Positions 30,617 through 42,556 are shown, numbered from the stretch's first letter. The stretch is 64,000 bases of DNA from Skeletonema tropicum (GCA_037178625.1 CM074129.1:1674001-1738000), one strand, 5' to 3'. Notes: a model not told the origin generated them from the sequence alone. Numbers and translations: made by a program.

Positions 30617-32620
30617 CTAATCTTCTTTGTTTCGAAGGAATTTCGTATAAGCAGAGTTGTTTGTCTCTTCAACATATTCGTATCCCAAGTCCTTTAAGAA
30701 TTGGTTCATTCCCTCGCATTCCACCCCATGATTTTGTTGTATGCCCACCAAACAGCGTCCAAAGTCGTCACCATAATTTCTGTAATGAAATAATGAAATG
30801 TTCCACTTCATGTTGAGCGAATCGAGAAAGCGTTGCAAAGCTCCAGGCGACTCGGGGAAGTGGAACCTGAATAGTCGCTCGTGAGGGGCGCCTGATCTTC
30901 CACCTGCAAGATGCCTGATGTGTGTCTTGGCCAATTCATTGTGGCTCAAATCATTGCACGGGAAGTTTTCACTCTCCAGGGACTCAATAACCTCCTCATA
31001 GTCACCCTCAACGTTTGGCAAAGGCTGAAAGGACAGAAAGACATTCGCCTCTTGGCCCGATTCGTAACGGTAAGAGAACTCAGTCACATTACGCGGCCAA
31101 ATCTTTGAATACATCAATCTAAATGAGCCAGGTTTTTCGGGGATGGTGATCTGGACTGTGCGCTCGGAGTCATCAGCACGTTCTGACACCACTCTCAGAC
31201 GAGTAAAGTCCATATTTGCACCCGATGTAATTGCAACAAAAGTATGACCAGTGATATTGTTTTCTTCGGTAAACTTTTTCAGCCCAGCCACAGCAAGAGC
31301 TCCTGCTGGCTCGAGAATGACACGAGCATCATTGTATGTCAGCTTGATTGCGTTACATAATTGATCTGTGTCTACTGTCACCATCCCATCCACATACTTT
31401 TCACAAACGCGGAACGTCTCCGATCCGATTGTCCTCACCGCAGCACCATCTGCGAACAAACCCACGGACGGCAGTGTGACGACTTTTCCTGCAGCAAGGG
31501 ATGCAGTCATTCCAGCGGCATCGGCTGCCTCCACACCATAAACTTTTACGCTAGGCCGGACTTGTTTGACGTAGGCCGCAATTCCTGCCAACATCCCACC
31601 ACCACCACAACACACAAAGATTGCATCGACCGGATCACTCACACACTTCTTCAAAATCTCCAACGCTATAGTCCCCTGCCCAGCAATCACTTCTGGATCA
31701 TCAAAGGGATGAATCATTGACAGTCCCTCCTCTTCCATCAACCGTTTTGCCTCTGCTGCAGCTTCATCATAATTATTTCCAAACAACCGCACCTCAACTG
31801 TATCTCCCCCATGCGCACGCACCGAATTAACTTTGATAGCGGGCGTTGCCATCGGCATGCAAATGACTGCACGACATCCAAGCATTCTTGCCGATAATGC
31901 TACACCTTGAGCATGGTTCCCAGCGGAACATGCCACTACTCCACGGGCTAATGCTTCTTCGGACAGAGATGCCATTTTGTTGTATGCTCCACGAATTTTG
32001 AATGAAAAGACTGGCTGTGTGTCTTCTCGTTTGAGGTAGACAGTATTGTTGAGTAACTGTGTTGATTCATTGTTTGATGACTATATGTGAGCATTATTGT
32101 TTGGCTTTACACGAGAAAAAATAAAGCAACCCTGACAAAATGACAGCAGAAAAGAACAAATATATCTCATACTTTAAATCAAACTCACCAAACTCATACT
32201 CTTGGCATGTTGTAACTCTGTCTCGACTGCTACATCATACACCTTTGCATTCAATATCATACCCAAATATCCACTTTCATCGAGGGATTCTCCCATTGCC
32301 GGTTCCTCTTCTGGTGGAATCATGGCAGTAGATTTGTATCGGTACGTGTTCGTTGTGGCGGTCGGTGCATACAACATAGCATGATAATTATTGCATCGGT
32401 GAGCAGAAGATGACACTTGTCGTCTGTAAGGACCAGAGACTTCTGTGGTGTTACCTACGACAGTATTGCTGCTAGAACACAATGGATTGCATGAGGGCTG
32501 CGGCACTACAGTTACAGTTGTTTGTGATGGCAGACGTCGTGCTGTTGACGACACAACTCGTTGATAGTTTGATGGAAGCCGCCACAACATGATACTCTTC
32601 AGTCGAACGATTTGAGGCAA
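30617..32620 (-). CDS. ilvA: Threonine deaminase (biosynthetic threonine ammonia-lyase)
   Basis: This enzyme converts threonine to 2-oxobutanoate and ammonia with pyridoxal phosphate, the first step of isoleucine synthesis, normally in the plastid. Exon 1 is 32189–32620 and exon 2 is 30617–32056, with a 132-bp phase-0 intron (GTGAGT…ACACAG) joining LQHAKSMSL to LLNNTVYLKRED. The product is 623 residues. K164 in VFSFKIRGAYN is the PLP lysine; SAGNHAQGVALSA is the phosphate/substrate loop and CGGGGMLAG the glycine loop. The C-terminal ~150 residues hold two ACT-like regulatory domains (TIPEKPGSFRLMYSKI; RFHFPESPGALQRFLDSL), so feedback control by isoleucine is expected. The first ~100 residues are Ser/Thr-rich and basic, as in an organelle presequence. 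The first ATG is 32620; an ATG 30 bases in (MLWRLPSNYQR) is an alternative. Confidence 0.9.
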
Positions 32621-33026
32621 GTTGTGGTGGTTATTGTAATATGCTTATCCTTGCACTAAAGACAACACACGGCCTACGGTACTCTCTCTCTCTCTCTCTA
32701 CTTCTAGCTATTGCTTTGGTGTTCGTGCGTACTTCAGCCAGCGGCCCGCCAGCGGAATGTTTGATGGAGATAGTTCCCGCAATTTTATCGGCGCGAACTT
32801 TCCCAAGGCAGATTTTAGACTCTGAAGAGGACTCCCATGTGTGACAGAAGACCCTATGTAGGGTGAGCGATGGCCATCAAACAAGAGGCAACACGAAGAG
32901 ATGCCTGCTTGGGTTTGGAGCTGGTGTGATAGTGGTAATTTTGGTAGGTCGAAGTTGTTGTGCGTAGAAGAATTAATTATGCATTGTGAATCTGCGATTG
33001 CTGCATCCAGAGGACATGACACCCTG
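32621..33026. other. Upstream region of threonine deaminase
   Basis: A (CT) run of about 16 bases lies near 32684–32699. A plus-strand frame at 32641–32844 (67 codons, hydrophobic) starts 20 bases from the divergent gene and reads through the CT run; it is probably chance. The right end carries the CCTG target site of the MITE. Confidence 0.45.
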
Positions 33027-33538
33027 CTACTGGAGGGAACTAAATCGTACCGGAAATAAATCGTACCACGGAGACATCTCCACACAAATCACTAACAAAA
33101 CACAAAAACGACGCATTCTACACCCTAATATCATGGTTCTGAGCCTCCATGTCAACGCCTATCCCAAATAATCGACCATAATATGATAGTATAGACAAGT
33201 AGCTTTCGATAGAACCACTGGTCAACGTTGTAGGTAGTATACTCGCATAGCAGCAGCAGCACAGGCATGCAGATATGCCGTAGACATGCGTCATTCTAGA
33301 TCGAAATAGCAGTTATTGGTCCCAAATTTGTCGATAGGTGCTCCATCTCGACGAACTATAGTCTCTTCTGCATCATATCATGTATATATACTGTTTGGGA
33401 TTCTAGTTTTAGACCGCTCTATGTATTTTCGTCGAGTAGCATGGCCGAATTTATGACTCTTTTCATGTTGTTAGTGTTTTGTGCGTAAAATTTGATAAAT
33501 CGTACCGCGGCGAGGTACGATTTAGTTCCCGCCAGTAG
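33027..33538. mobile_element. 512-bp MITE, copy 2, with 4-bp target duplication
   Basis: The terminal repeats are CTACTGGAGGGAACTAAATC at the left and the complement of CTACTGGCGGGAACTAAATC at the right. CCTG is directly repeated at 33023–33026 and 33539–33542. The length is identical to the copy at 7186–7697 and the interior is clearly homologous. The subterminal parts differ: here TAAATCGTACC occurs as a direct pair at 33041–33051 and 33057–33067, and as an 11-bp-arm hairpin at 33496–33524. In copy 1 these positions carry GTCACCG-based repeats instead. No coding capacity is seen. Confidence 0.85.
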
Positions 33539-35216
33539 CCTGCTCCTCCATCCAAGAAAGTTTGTCTTTTTGGTCGAGGAAATGCGATTTCTTGACGACA
33601 TCGTAAATAGCGGATTAGAGATCTCTATTTTGGCACTGCGGGCGTGCGTGTGTTAAAGACACAGTAGAGAATAAAAGAAGTGATACAAAGTGTAAGATAT
33701 ACACTCATCAAGATCAAGCGCATGTGATCCGACAGGTCACAGAAGAAGAAGAAGTCCATGCATTACGTAGATAGTTGTAGAGCTATCAGAGACAGTATAT
33801 GATATTTCGAGAAGAAAAGTGGCTTTGTGCTTGTTTTCTTGCTTTTCCATTGATTCTGTTCGAGTTACTCGCCGACCTTGATAATTCAAGCTCATCTCTA
33901 CATCGCAGCATTTTGTTACAGGGATTTGGTCTGCCACGACGTCCTCTTGATCATTGCTATCAGGTACTACTGATCCTTTACTGCTAACTGCGTAGTCCGG
34001 CAGAGGTGAATGCATCCTTAAGAGCCTTGGAGTTTGACTTGTTGAGTTTGTTGCTCTCTCTGCTCTTCTTGTTCTCGTTGTAATTTTGTGCTTCTCTGTC
34101 TCTTGTATTTGTATCAGGCTTGGATGCATTTTTGAGGACCTCAACTTGACACAAACCTATCCAAACACATCATTAACTGATTAACTGCATCGGACGACTC
34201 AAATTTGAGGTAAGAACAAGCTGCTTCGTTGGTTTGAAATTGCTGGCACAACATTCTTTGACTTTGACTTTGGCTTTGGCACGTTGCACATTGTGGAGCA
34301 GGCAGATCTACTGGATGCAATGGGATGACTCTGTGCATTTGAGCCTTCCGCAATCATGAGCGAGGCGTTGTCAAAGTGTGTTTCCGAATGGTAGAAATGG
34401 AAGCTTGTGGAGGTAGGACGGCATGCAGGCACAGCCTCAGTCGATCTTGCATGTGCTTTCTCAAAACACAAAATCTTCTTCTAACCATCTTCATGTGTAA
34501 GCTACATTGACGGAAATAGCACCACGCACACGTCCGTGGGAGTGGTGAAGGGAGGTAAAAGTTGTGGATTTTATGCCGTCGATGGCGACGTCATTTTCTT
34601 CATTTTCGATCAATCAACTGAGTATTGCCGTCATTTTCGCTGAGATGATGATGTATGATCGGATAAGCTGAGTATCATGGGTGTTTTTATTGGTTGTGCA
34701 TAACTGTGGCCATAGGAGTGGAGGACATCATGGTGAGGGTGTAAAAGATGACATTCGGAGGGTGGATTTGAGTGGTACCGTTTAGCGAATTTGAGGTTAC
34801 GATAGGAATCGTGCCTCTAGATACGGCCAAAATAGCGATTTGTACGAAGGAATAGTAGTAGGAATTACTTGTGTTCGACCTTAAGAACGGTAAAATTTTT
34901 TAATTAAGGTTAGGCAAATTTTCTTTCACACAGCTGACTCTTTCTCCTTTTTTAACGTCGGAATTGGTGTCTGATTTTAAGGTTGCGTAAAAGTTACCTC
35001 CGGCTCAAGTGATAGATGGATTCGTTTTTTCCAAGCTGCGGAGCCTCCTCCTCCACGCGCGGCGCTTGTGGGGCTTTCCAAGCATAACAGCGATGGCCAC
35101 CTAACGAGAAAGCACTAATAAATGAGCAATTATGTTAATCTATTCTTATTCCAAGCCCCCCAGCTTACTCATGCAGCACAACAACCCCCCATCATCATCA
35201 TCTCATTCAACAAGTC
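33539..35216. other. About 1.7 kb without a confident gene
   Basis: Minus-strand frames at 34199–34471, 34141–34353 and 33737–34144 are open and overlap in different frames; one holds CATCQSQSQSQRMLCQQF. They could be exons of a gene I do not recognise, but no clear splice sites or family support this. From 34490 to 35210 nothing is recognisable beyond AT-rich intergenic sequence. Confidence 0.35.
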
Positions 35217-35936
35217 TCAGAAGAGCAACAAGTGGTCGTGTTGACCAATATCCGTTTCAGTATCCCTCAATGGAGGAAGGTAGGCATCAGCAAGAGGCTT
35301 CTCCGTCAACTCTTCATAGTACATGTGTAGAAGGCAGTTGTTTTCACGGGTGTACATGATTCGTGAGGCAAGTTCTGGTTCCATCCTGGACCTCCTAATG
35401 GATAGTACTTGAGATGCACGCTCCAAATTCTCTCCGAAGCTGCTGAGGTGGCAGGAATGGCAAGGAAAGCTTGAGCCAATTTGGCAAGTGTTGGATACTT
35501 GGGCAGAATAAGTGCTAGTAGCAGGAGTGACCACCATGGAGGCGGAGAGAGACCTACTTCCGTCAATGTTACCAACCTGGGTAGCTTCATTGCCTTTAGC
35601 ATTGTTGTGTCGTGAAGGACCTTTGGCCATGGATGCGTTCTTTTTGGTCTGCACCCGACTTCCCCTCATGTTCATGTTATTATCCTCGGCAGCCGCAGCA
35701 TCAGTTTCTGAACCATTCTTCTTCTTCTTGCGTTGATGCTGATGCTGATGCTGCGTTTGGCCATAGGCATAGGCTTCACGATTGTTTTCATCGAACTTCG
35801 ATGATGAGTTATTGCTTCGCCCTCTATTACTATTATCCTTGCTGCTGCTGCTGCTGCTGCTGTTATTCTTCTTTTGACCTCCAGCCCTCCGGCTGCTCCC
35901 GGAACCGGAAGACGACTGGCTAGTCTGCTGTGGCAT
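35217..35936 (-). pseudogene. hAT transposase C-terminal remnant joined to a low-complexity ORF
   Basis: Minus-strand residues YPTLAKLAQAFLAIPATSAA followed by SERIWS (frame ending at 35306, about 35420–35500) match the hAT-family dimerisation motif, in which L-A-I-P-A-S/T-S-A-x-S-E-R is diagnostic. The continuation RRSRMEPELASRIMYTRENN lies in a different frame (about 35335–35408), within a 239-codon frame running 35936–35217. A frameshift near 35410 therefore breaks the transposase tail. The upstream part of that long frame is low-complexity Ser/Asn/Gln/His and may not be coding. The rest of the transposase (zinc-finger BED, RNase-H-like catalytic core) is not seen. hAT elements move by cut-and-paste; this one is dead. 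Confidence 0.7.
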
Positions 35937-35979
35937 TGTTCCTGTTTGTAATACTTATCCCGAGCAAACTTAAATATAG

Positions 35980-35981
<2 letters not shown>

Positions 35982-36054
<73 letters not shown>
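35982..36054. repeat. (CT)n microsatellite of about 73 bp
   Basis: An almost uninterrupted run of CT dinucleotides, about 36 units (GA on the minus strand). It lies just upstream of the minus-strand frame that contains the hAT remnant. The length suggests high mutability and possible assembly uncertainty. Confidence 0.97.
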
Positions 36055-36057
<3 letters not shown>

Positions 36058-36694
36058 ATACCATTTTAGATAGGCAGGCGCTTCGTCGTTAGTCGATGAT
36101 GCGATTGCGAGTGATTGTTCTTTAGCTTGCGCTGCAGCTCGCCTGCTTTCCAGTGCAGAGATAGGCAGAGATGATAAGTAGTGCCCTTTGCCTGCTCCTC
36201 AGCCAGAATGCCCTCGCCTCTTGCCCCAAGAATCCCCCAAGACAATAAATTGGGTAGAAATAATTGCTCTGGTGTTCATTATTGTTTATAATATTACCGA
36301 TATGGTGTCCGAAGAGACAGTGTATATTGGGAGGAATCCCGCTTGCCCGAATTAAATAGAGGCTTGTATCGTACTCCTCCTTTCACATGCAGACCGCAGT
36401 CTTTCACTTGGACTCGCTATGTGTGTATGTAGTGGTATTTATCCTCCCAGGACGGAGAGGTTTGACATGAAGGAAATAATGCTTGCAATAGCCCTGCGTG
36501 CAAGAGGAAATGCACAATAGGTCTTGACCAAAAAAGGCAATGCATCTTTTACGGGAGATCGGAGATCCTGGTTAGATGGAAAGCGCAATACAGAGACAGA
36601 GAAGTATGATGTTGCGTAAGTGGAACAATACAGAGAAGTATGATATGATGTCGCATTGTATCCATCCTACTGCTTTCAATTAAAAACGTTAATT
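36055..36694. other. About 640 bases, no gene seen
   Basis: Intergenic sequence between the CT repeat and the end of SepSecS. A short direct repeat containing GAACAATACAGAGAAGTATGA-like sequence occurs near 36590–36645. No domain is recognised. Confidence 0.45.
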
Positions 36695-37750
36695 TCATTC
36701 ATTTTGAGATGCCTTCATCTCCATCTGCTTCAACTTCTTCCTCACCTCCTTCTCCCTCTTACTAACATACTCCCTCCAACACCTCTCCAACCTCTCAAAG
36801 AATTCAGTCATCTCCTCCTCTCCCATCCCCACCGCACATGCCGCAGTCATGTACGAATGAGGATATTCTTCATGCGAGCTACCAAATCCGCGAAATTCAT
36901 GACCAGATATCGTCTTAGTTTCTCCAGTAGTTACGACTCGTGTTCCACTGATGCATCGTGTGAACAGCATGGAACCAAATCTGGTAATTTGCACATTCTT
37001 CTTCTTTTCCTCTTCGTCTTCATCATTGACAAGAGTATCCAGTGTAATTCCAAACGATATCGTATTCCTTGGACAATCCAACATTCGTTCACCAAATTTC
37101 TTCGCCAGCAAATCCAAATTGACACGAAACACTTCTACTAGTCGTCGTCTCTCTTCCAAAATACCCTTATAGCCATTCAATCCCATGGATAACAATGTAA
37201 TAAACAAATCCACCATCGGACTCGCCGAAGCTCTCCCGGGATAATTCTTACTGATACAGGCAATCACTTGATCGTTGGGAGAGAGGATCAATGCTCCACC
37301 GACTGGAACTAGAAAGTTTTTATCTGTGGAACAAATTATGGCATCGACACGACCAATGGTGCAGGCTCGATTAAGGAGTTTGTTGGTTTGGTGGCATTGG
37401 AGTCCGTAGGCGTGATTGATTACATGGGCTATTCCTGCTGTTTCTCCTCCATTCTTGGTTGTGTCATCATTATAATGTTGACGATTCCAACCATCAATCA
37501 ATTTCGCAACCTTATCCACCTCATCCGGAACCCGTGGACAAAAACATGAGGTGGTAGTAATCACTGCCAGTATCCGATGAGAATATTTGTCCAATGTGTT
37601 TTGTAGTGCGTTTAAATCGGTCGAAACCTCATCGGTGGTGGGATGAGTGGTGGTGGGTAGAACGACGCAGTTGAGACCTGCCGAGAGGATGGCTTTGTAG
37701 CATGATTTTTGATCGATTCTTGACCATAGGACTATGTTTCGTTCGGAGGG

Positions 37751-37782
<32 letters not shown>

Positions 37783-38470
37783 CTGATTCATCATCATCAT
37801 TGCTAGATGCATGTTTGTTTGCATTTTTTGCAAAACGTTGTTGGTCCAACTGACGAGCCCGATCACGCAATCCGGATAACACCAGTGCCATGGACATTCC
37901 TGTACATACTGGTAGTAATGTCCCGTAGGATGCTGGTCCATTACGATTGTTATTGTTATTCTTTTGACCCTTCTTCCTGTGTGTATATGTACCATCGCCC
38001 TTCACTTTGACTTGACCGGTCAAACCAGCTCCCCTCTTGACCGCATCAAGTACCAACCGCAAACATAATCTTAACAAGGCACTTGATCCCACCGCCTTGG
38101 GTTGAGCTTCCATAACATCCCCTGAGCGACCAATCCCGTGGCCGAGTCCAAAGTGACGGGAGGAGACGAGGGGGGAGTAGATCCGTCCTTCTCGTTCTCC
38201 TGCGCCCGTCCATCTGTGTGGATAGGAGCTGCTGCTACTGTTGGCAAACTGGACTTTCACAGTCTCCTCGCAATTGGTATCCAAACAACTCAACTCCAAC
38301 AACAATCTCTGTATTTGAACATCGCTCCAACCAACGTCTGGGAGACGTTTGTGATGAAACAGCGATTTGATATGAGAGTTGGCCGAGAGGAGATTGGAAA
38401 GGCCGACGGTGGTGTGATTTTGGGGGATGGAGAGAGAGCTGAATAGCGTGGGGATGCTGGGTGTTTCCAT
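36695..38470 (-). CDS. SEPSECS: O-phosphoseryl-tRNA(Sec) selenium transferase (SepSecS)
   Basis: This PLP enzyme converts phosphoseryl-tRNA(Sec) to selenocysteinyl-tRNA(Sec) using selenophosphate, so the organism should make selenoproteins. The product is 591 residues, compared with about 500 in animals. Family signatures run from N to C: KRLPDVGWSD (41–50), RHFGLGHGIGRSGDVMEAQP (105–124), GSSALLRLCLRL, LPVCTGMSMAL, the STTSCFCPR-like TTTSCFCPRVPDEV segment, INHAYGLQC, and CSTDKNFLVPVGG with the PLP lysine at 384. The arginine-rich phosphate-binding loop is present. Extra length comes from an Asn/Lys-rich insert (about 160–182) and a poly-Thr run at 231–240 encoded by a trinucleotide repeat near 37750–37785. 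There is no intron or targeting signal; a cytosolic location is expected. Confidence 0.92.
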
Positions 38471-38990
38471 TATTGTTGTCGCGTTGTTAGGATCTGTCTC
38501 TTATCATCGGCGTATCTAATATCTAAATAATGAGAGGAGCTAAGTCGTTCGTTCTGTCGTTCGTTCTGTCGTTCTGTCGGTCGGTCGGTCGTTCTGTCGT
38601 TCTGTCGTTCTGTCGTTCTGTCCGGGCCCTTTGGCGTGTCCTTTGGCCTTCACGGGCATTTTCGATCGACTCTTTCTTTGATTGGCTTGACTAATTTTTG
38701 CTGATGGAGGTGTCCACAAGCTCGCCCGGGGCGTTTCGAAAAAGCCCGCTTCGCGGTTTTTTTTCACGGGGTAAGAGAGGTAAATAAAAGTGTAGGCAAC
38801 TAGAGTTTTGTACGTCTTTCTCCTCTATTTTGGTGCTTTAACCCGCGCAGCGGGCTAGCACGAGCGCCAGCGAGGCTAGTGTAAATAAATAAATTGTGGT
38901 TCGTCGGTTCGTCGGCGCGGTTCGTCGGTCGGTCGGTGTTTGTCCATTTCAAAATTGGATATAACCTAAACTTTGGGCAAAAAGTGTGTC
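38471..38990. repeat. Simple and palindromic GC-rich repeats
   Basis: The stretch 38548–38622 consists of irregular units of GTTCTGTC and GGTC. A second related stretch of TTCGTCGG units lies at 38895–38937. Between them are CCCGCTTCGCGG near 38743 followed by a T run, and the hairpin CCCGC-GCA-GCGGG at 38842–38854. No gene is seen apart from a repeat-encoded frame that I reject. Confidence 0.75.
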
Positions 38991-41961
38991 AGGGTCGCAC
39001 CCAAATACACCTCCAGTAGTCCACATGGCTGGTATTGCCAGCTCACACGAACTCATTGCGAACATGCCATAGTCATAGTTAGTTCATAACCAGGGGGACG
39101 TGTTGCTCATCCTGGCCTGAATTAGACAGGGAGACGTCTCTATAACAAACATGCCCAACAATGTCGCAGGGTACCGTGACGTAGGGCAGGCACCTCCACC
39201 CCTTCTTGCTCTGCACAATAGATAACGACAAGTCCTGATGATAACCTTTCCATCCTCCAGGCCAAGGGACTTAGGACTATCATCTTCCGAAAGCGTTTGA
39301 TTGATAGATCGCGCAGATTTCATATGCTCACTTCGGTAGCCGTTGAGAATGATTTCAGCAATCTTCCTCTCAAGCTGAGCGTATCATCTGTCGCAATACT
39401 CAACGATCCCCAGCAGCAAAGTAGCCTCGGTAAAAGACACATGGTGTCTCTCCCATTACCTACGGCTCCTCCCTAGTGATGGTCAGTACTGGGATGCTAT
39501 CAACCCCCATGTTGCCAAGACTAACCACAGATCACACTATTGCATCCATTGTCATACACTGTATCACATGCTTTGGAGGATAAGCACGCGGTGATAAACC
39601 AACACCACATCAAAGAGAGGTATAGTGTTCGGCATCATGATACAGTGTGGCACAACCCCAGAACTCCCTTGCGTAGATTTATCCCCCATGCAGCGTTGGG
39701 CGTCGAACGCGCAGAGGAGGGAACGGGCTCTTGAGGTCGGCTTGGATTCAATCTTACGCTTCATAACTTCTACTAATTTATAAACTAGCTAGGGCGTTAT
39801 GGTTTCCACACACTTTCTACATTCTGAGATACTGACTTGAATAACAGGATATAGATGCATACCTGGTATCCAAGCACTGTCAAACTCACCCCAAGCTTGA
39901 ATCAGCTCGATGTCTTGTCATGTAACTGTGACACTTTGACCCAGGTCAATTTTTCGCTAACCACTTTGGGCTTGATGAAAAACATCATACTGGTATCTCT
40001 CACTCCCACGTGAGTAGACCAAACAAAGTAGACAAGCACAAGCCAAGATCATGGAGGGATACACACACGTAGCCGACGGTCTAGCGTACTACCCATTCCA
40101 TAATGGCATAACCCGCGTTGACCGTTTTCTCTCGTCTTGCCCTGGAGCAATATCAATATTAGACAAAGCTCCGCATCCCACGAGTATGCAGGACTATGCG
40201 CCACCAACTCCCATAGAGGAAGCGACAACGCACGGACTAGGGGGTGCGAAAGTAGGACGTTAATTCGCCCTTCGTTACACATATAAGACGACAATGTGCC
40301 CGGACCCTTGCGAGCCCACTCCCCCCTCTTGCTCACCTGAGTTTTCGGGACCCTATCCCCTACTCGATCAGTCATGGTTGTTTGACCAACCCCACTTCCT
40401 TCTCGACTTTCCACGCGAGGAGTTCCGCAACCAGGGGGCGTAATGCTCATCCCGGCCCGGAGTTTCACCTCAAATAGCTGGCTGTCGTCAAACCAACTAT
40501 TTGTCAACACTACCGATTCCACCGCGATAGAAACGATCTACTTCGTCCTACCCCTTCTGCATAAAGACATTGCTGTTATTGTCTGTTTTCCCCCTTGCCT
40601 AAGTCTTTAATGCAGGTCCCAATTTACGATGTTTGAGAGATAGACCTTCTCAAACTGTTAACACATCATCGATCCGTGAATGATGAACGACCTGACTCTC
40701 CCCTCAGTATCTTCATCCTTCCCGCAACATGGTTCCATTCCTCCAGAGATGCATTATGATAGTCAGCAATCCCTGGGCAAGGTGTGTCCATTCCTTCCAA
40801 CAAGTCTACATGAAAACCAGAGATGGCTCATCGTGTCGGTGGTTCGATGAGCGTAGATTACCATCTCTAAAGCGAGTCTCCGTCACAGACATACTGAAAT
40901 CGACCCAACTATTTTCTAGCCGTAGGCACCTTGCATTCGAGGCGTAGATCCTGATGTGATAATGAATCTATGCGAGGGCGTCAAGTCCCTTCACTTGCCA
41001 AAACTGATGAAATTCCAGCAGCCAGCGGAGTCTCCTGAGGACAATAATCCCGGCCGCCCCTCTTGATCACACGACCCCTGCCCACCCCTTCTTGCTCCGC
41101 ACAAAGCGGAGAGTGGCACAGAAAAAAACTCTCTCTTCGCTATATTCTCTACAGCTTCCAAAGAATCTGGCCAGGCAATCGCATATAAATTATGGAAGCA
41201 ACTCACGTAAATCATCTAGTGATCATCGATAGCCCTACCGAACTTGGAGTTCGGGTCTCTCCAGTTCTCTCGATGATCAAGCCCAATCTCTCGGGGTTCG
41301 GTTCTCATCAAAAACCCTACTACCGGAGAAACCGCTTCTTCTTCGACGCAAACTTGAGTTCCGATCAGAGTTGAAGTAGTCAGGACTCCCAATATTGACC
41401 ATTTCTTGCAGGCCTCCTCTCATGGATCCCAACGCGAGGTGGCGACCACGCTCTGCTATTGTAGTGAAAATCTGAAAGGGATAAAACCATTTCCTTTCAG
41501 ATTTTTTGCCCTTGGTGCTGCGGGAAATTACAGATATTGTAGTATTTTTCTTACGTAGGCACTGTATCGGTACTTACGCTACTTACTTACGTACTTTAAT
41601 TTCTCGTACTCACTTTACATTTCCGTTAAAAAATGTTAAGTGAGTACCACTACGAGTTCGTCTTCGTCCTCATTTTATGAGCGATTTCGTACTCAGCCTA
41701 ACTTTACAACATCATAGCGACGAAATGGTGGCATCCACATCAATGGCATGGTTGCAACGATATGATAGGAAGCCCTCCATTCCCCCCTTCCATCCCGGTC
41801 TGCCCACGTACAATGTGACGCGCTCTACTTTATGTCCTCAGATTTCCGGAATAAGCCTAAGCTTGACAATCAGTCGAAGCTTGGATATAATTTTTTTGCG
41901 ACTCACTAGCGAAGGATCTCAAAACCGAGGCATACAGCGTGCTGCCATACACACACGCTAC
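38991..41961. other. About 3 kb of gene-free, internally repetitive sequence
   Basis: No domain is recognised in any frame. Related blocks recur: CCAGGGGG…TGCTCATCC…GGCC at 39091 and again near 40431, and CACCCCTTCTTGCTC near 39195 and 41083. A hairpin with arms AAAATCTGAAAGG and CCTTTCAGATTTT lies at 41467–41505. The pattern suggests layered, decayed transposons. Confidence 0.5.
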
Positions 41962-42139
41962 AAGTGAACCTCCGCGAACTAAACCCCCCGGGGGGTCTAA
42001 AATTTTTTGCTTGTCTGCTCTAGGGGGGTCTGACTTTCGGAATATTTATATCATACTAATTCCCTAGTTAATACTAGTGGAAACCGGGAAGGGGTCAAAT
42101 TTTCTCTTTTGAGGGGGGTTAGTTCGCGGAGGTTCACTT
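41962..42139. mobile_element. 178-bp foldback/MITE-like element
   Basis: The ends AAGTGAACCTCCGCGAACTA (left) and its complement (right, ending 42139) form a terminal inverted repeat of about 21 bp. It continues into CCCCCC on the left and GGGGGG on the right. The interior is AT-rich with further G runs and has no coding capacity. No target duplication could be read. It was probably mobilised by a transposase in trans (inference). Confidence 0.75.
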
Positions 42140-42507
42140 CAGAATAGAGATACTATGGCTCCAAGCGCAACTGCAGTCAGCTCGCCCTTTTCCTTACGAT
42201 GTATTTGGACATCAATGACTGGCTCCTCGGTCCCGAAGTTAGGATTAGCCTCAGTCGCCTCGTTGCGGCCTTGCTATGTGTGTAAACACATGGATAGTTG
42301 AGAAATTTTCCAAGTTATTATTATTGCTTCTAACTTCGTTCGCTCAAACTCGTTGTGAGGTGTACGCTATATTCCTTCTCCTTCGATTGAAACGTGCGAG
42401 CTGAAGTGTGGCACACTATTCCGAGCAAGGATAGATCATCAATGAAGACCAAGGTATTGTACCTCTCTGCACTTTTATGCAATGAATATCTATTGAAATT
42501 CAGTTCA
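42140..42507. other. Intergenic, no gene seen
   Basis: Sequence between the foldback element and the first tRNA cassette. Nothing is recognised. Confidence 0.4.
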
Positions 42508-42556
42508 ATAAAAGAATTCATCGTTTTTGGGAAAAATAGGTAACAAAACATTATTA

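Noticed and set aside
32641..32844. Plus-strand 67-codon frame with a signal-like start
   Set aside because: The hydrophobic part comes from a CT run, and it starts 20 bases from the threonine deaminase start, in its promoter.
38540..38767. 75-codon minus-strand frame with repeated TERQNDR-like sequence
   Set aside because: It is a translation of the GTTCTGTC/GGTC simple repeat and has no non-repeat core.
40049..40522. 157-codon minus-strand frame in the repeat-rich region
   Set aside because: It spans one of the repeated blocks (CCAGGGGG…CATCC), shows no domain, and the frame is not kept in the related block near 39.1 kb.
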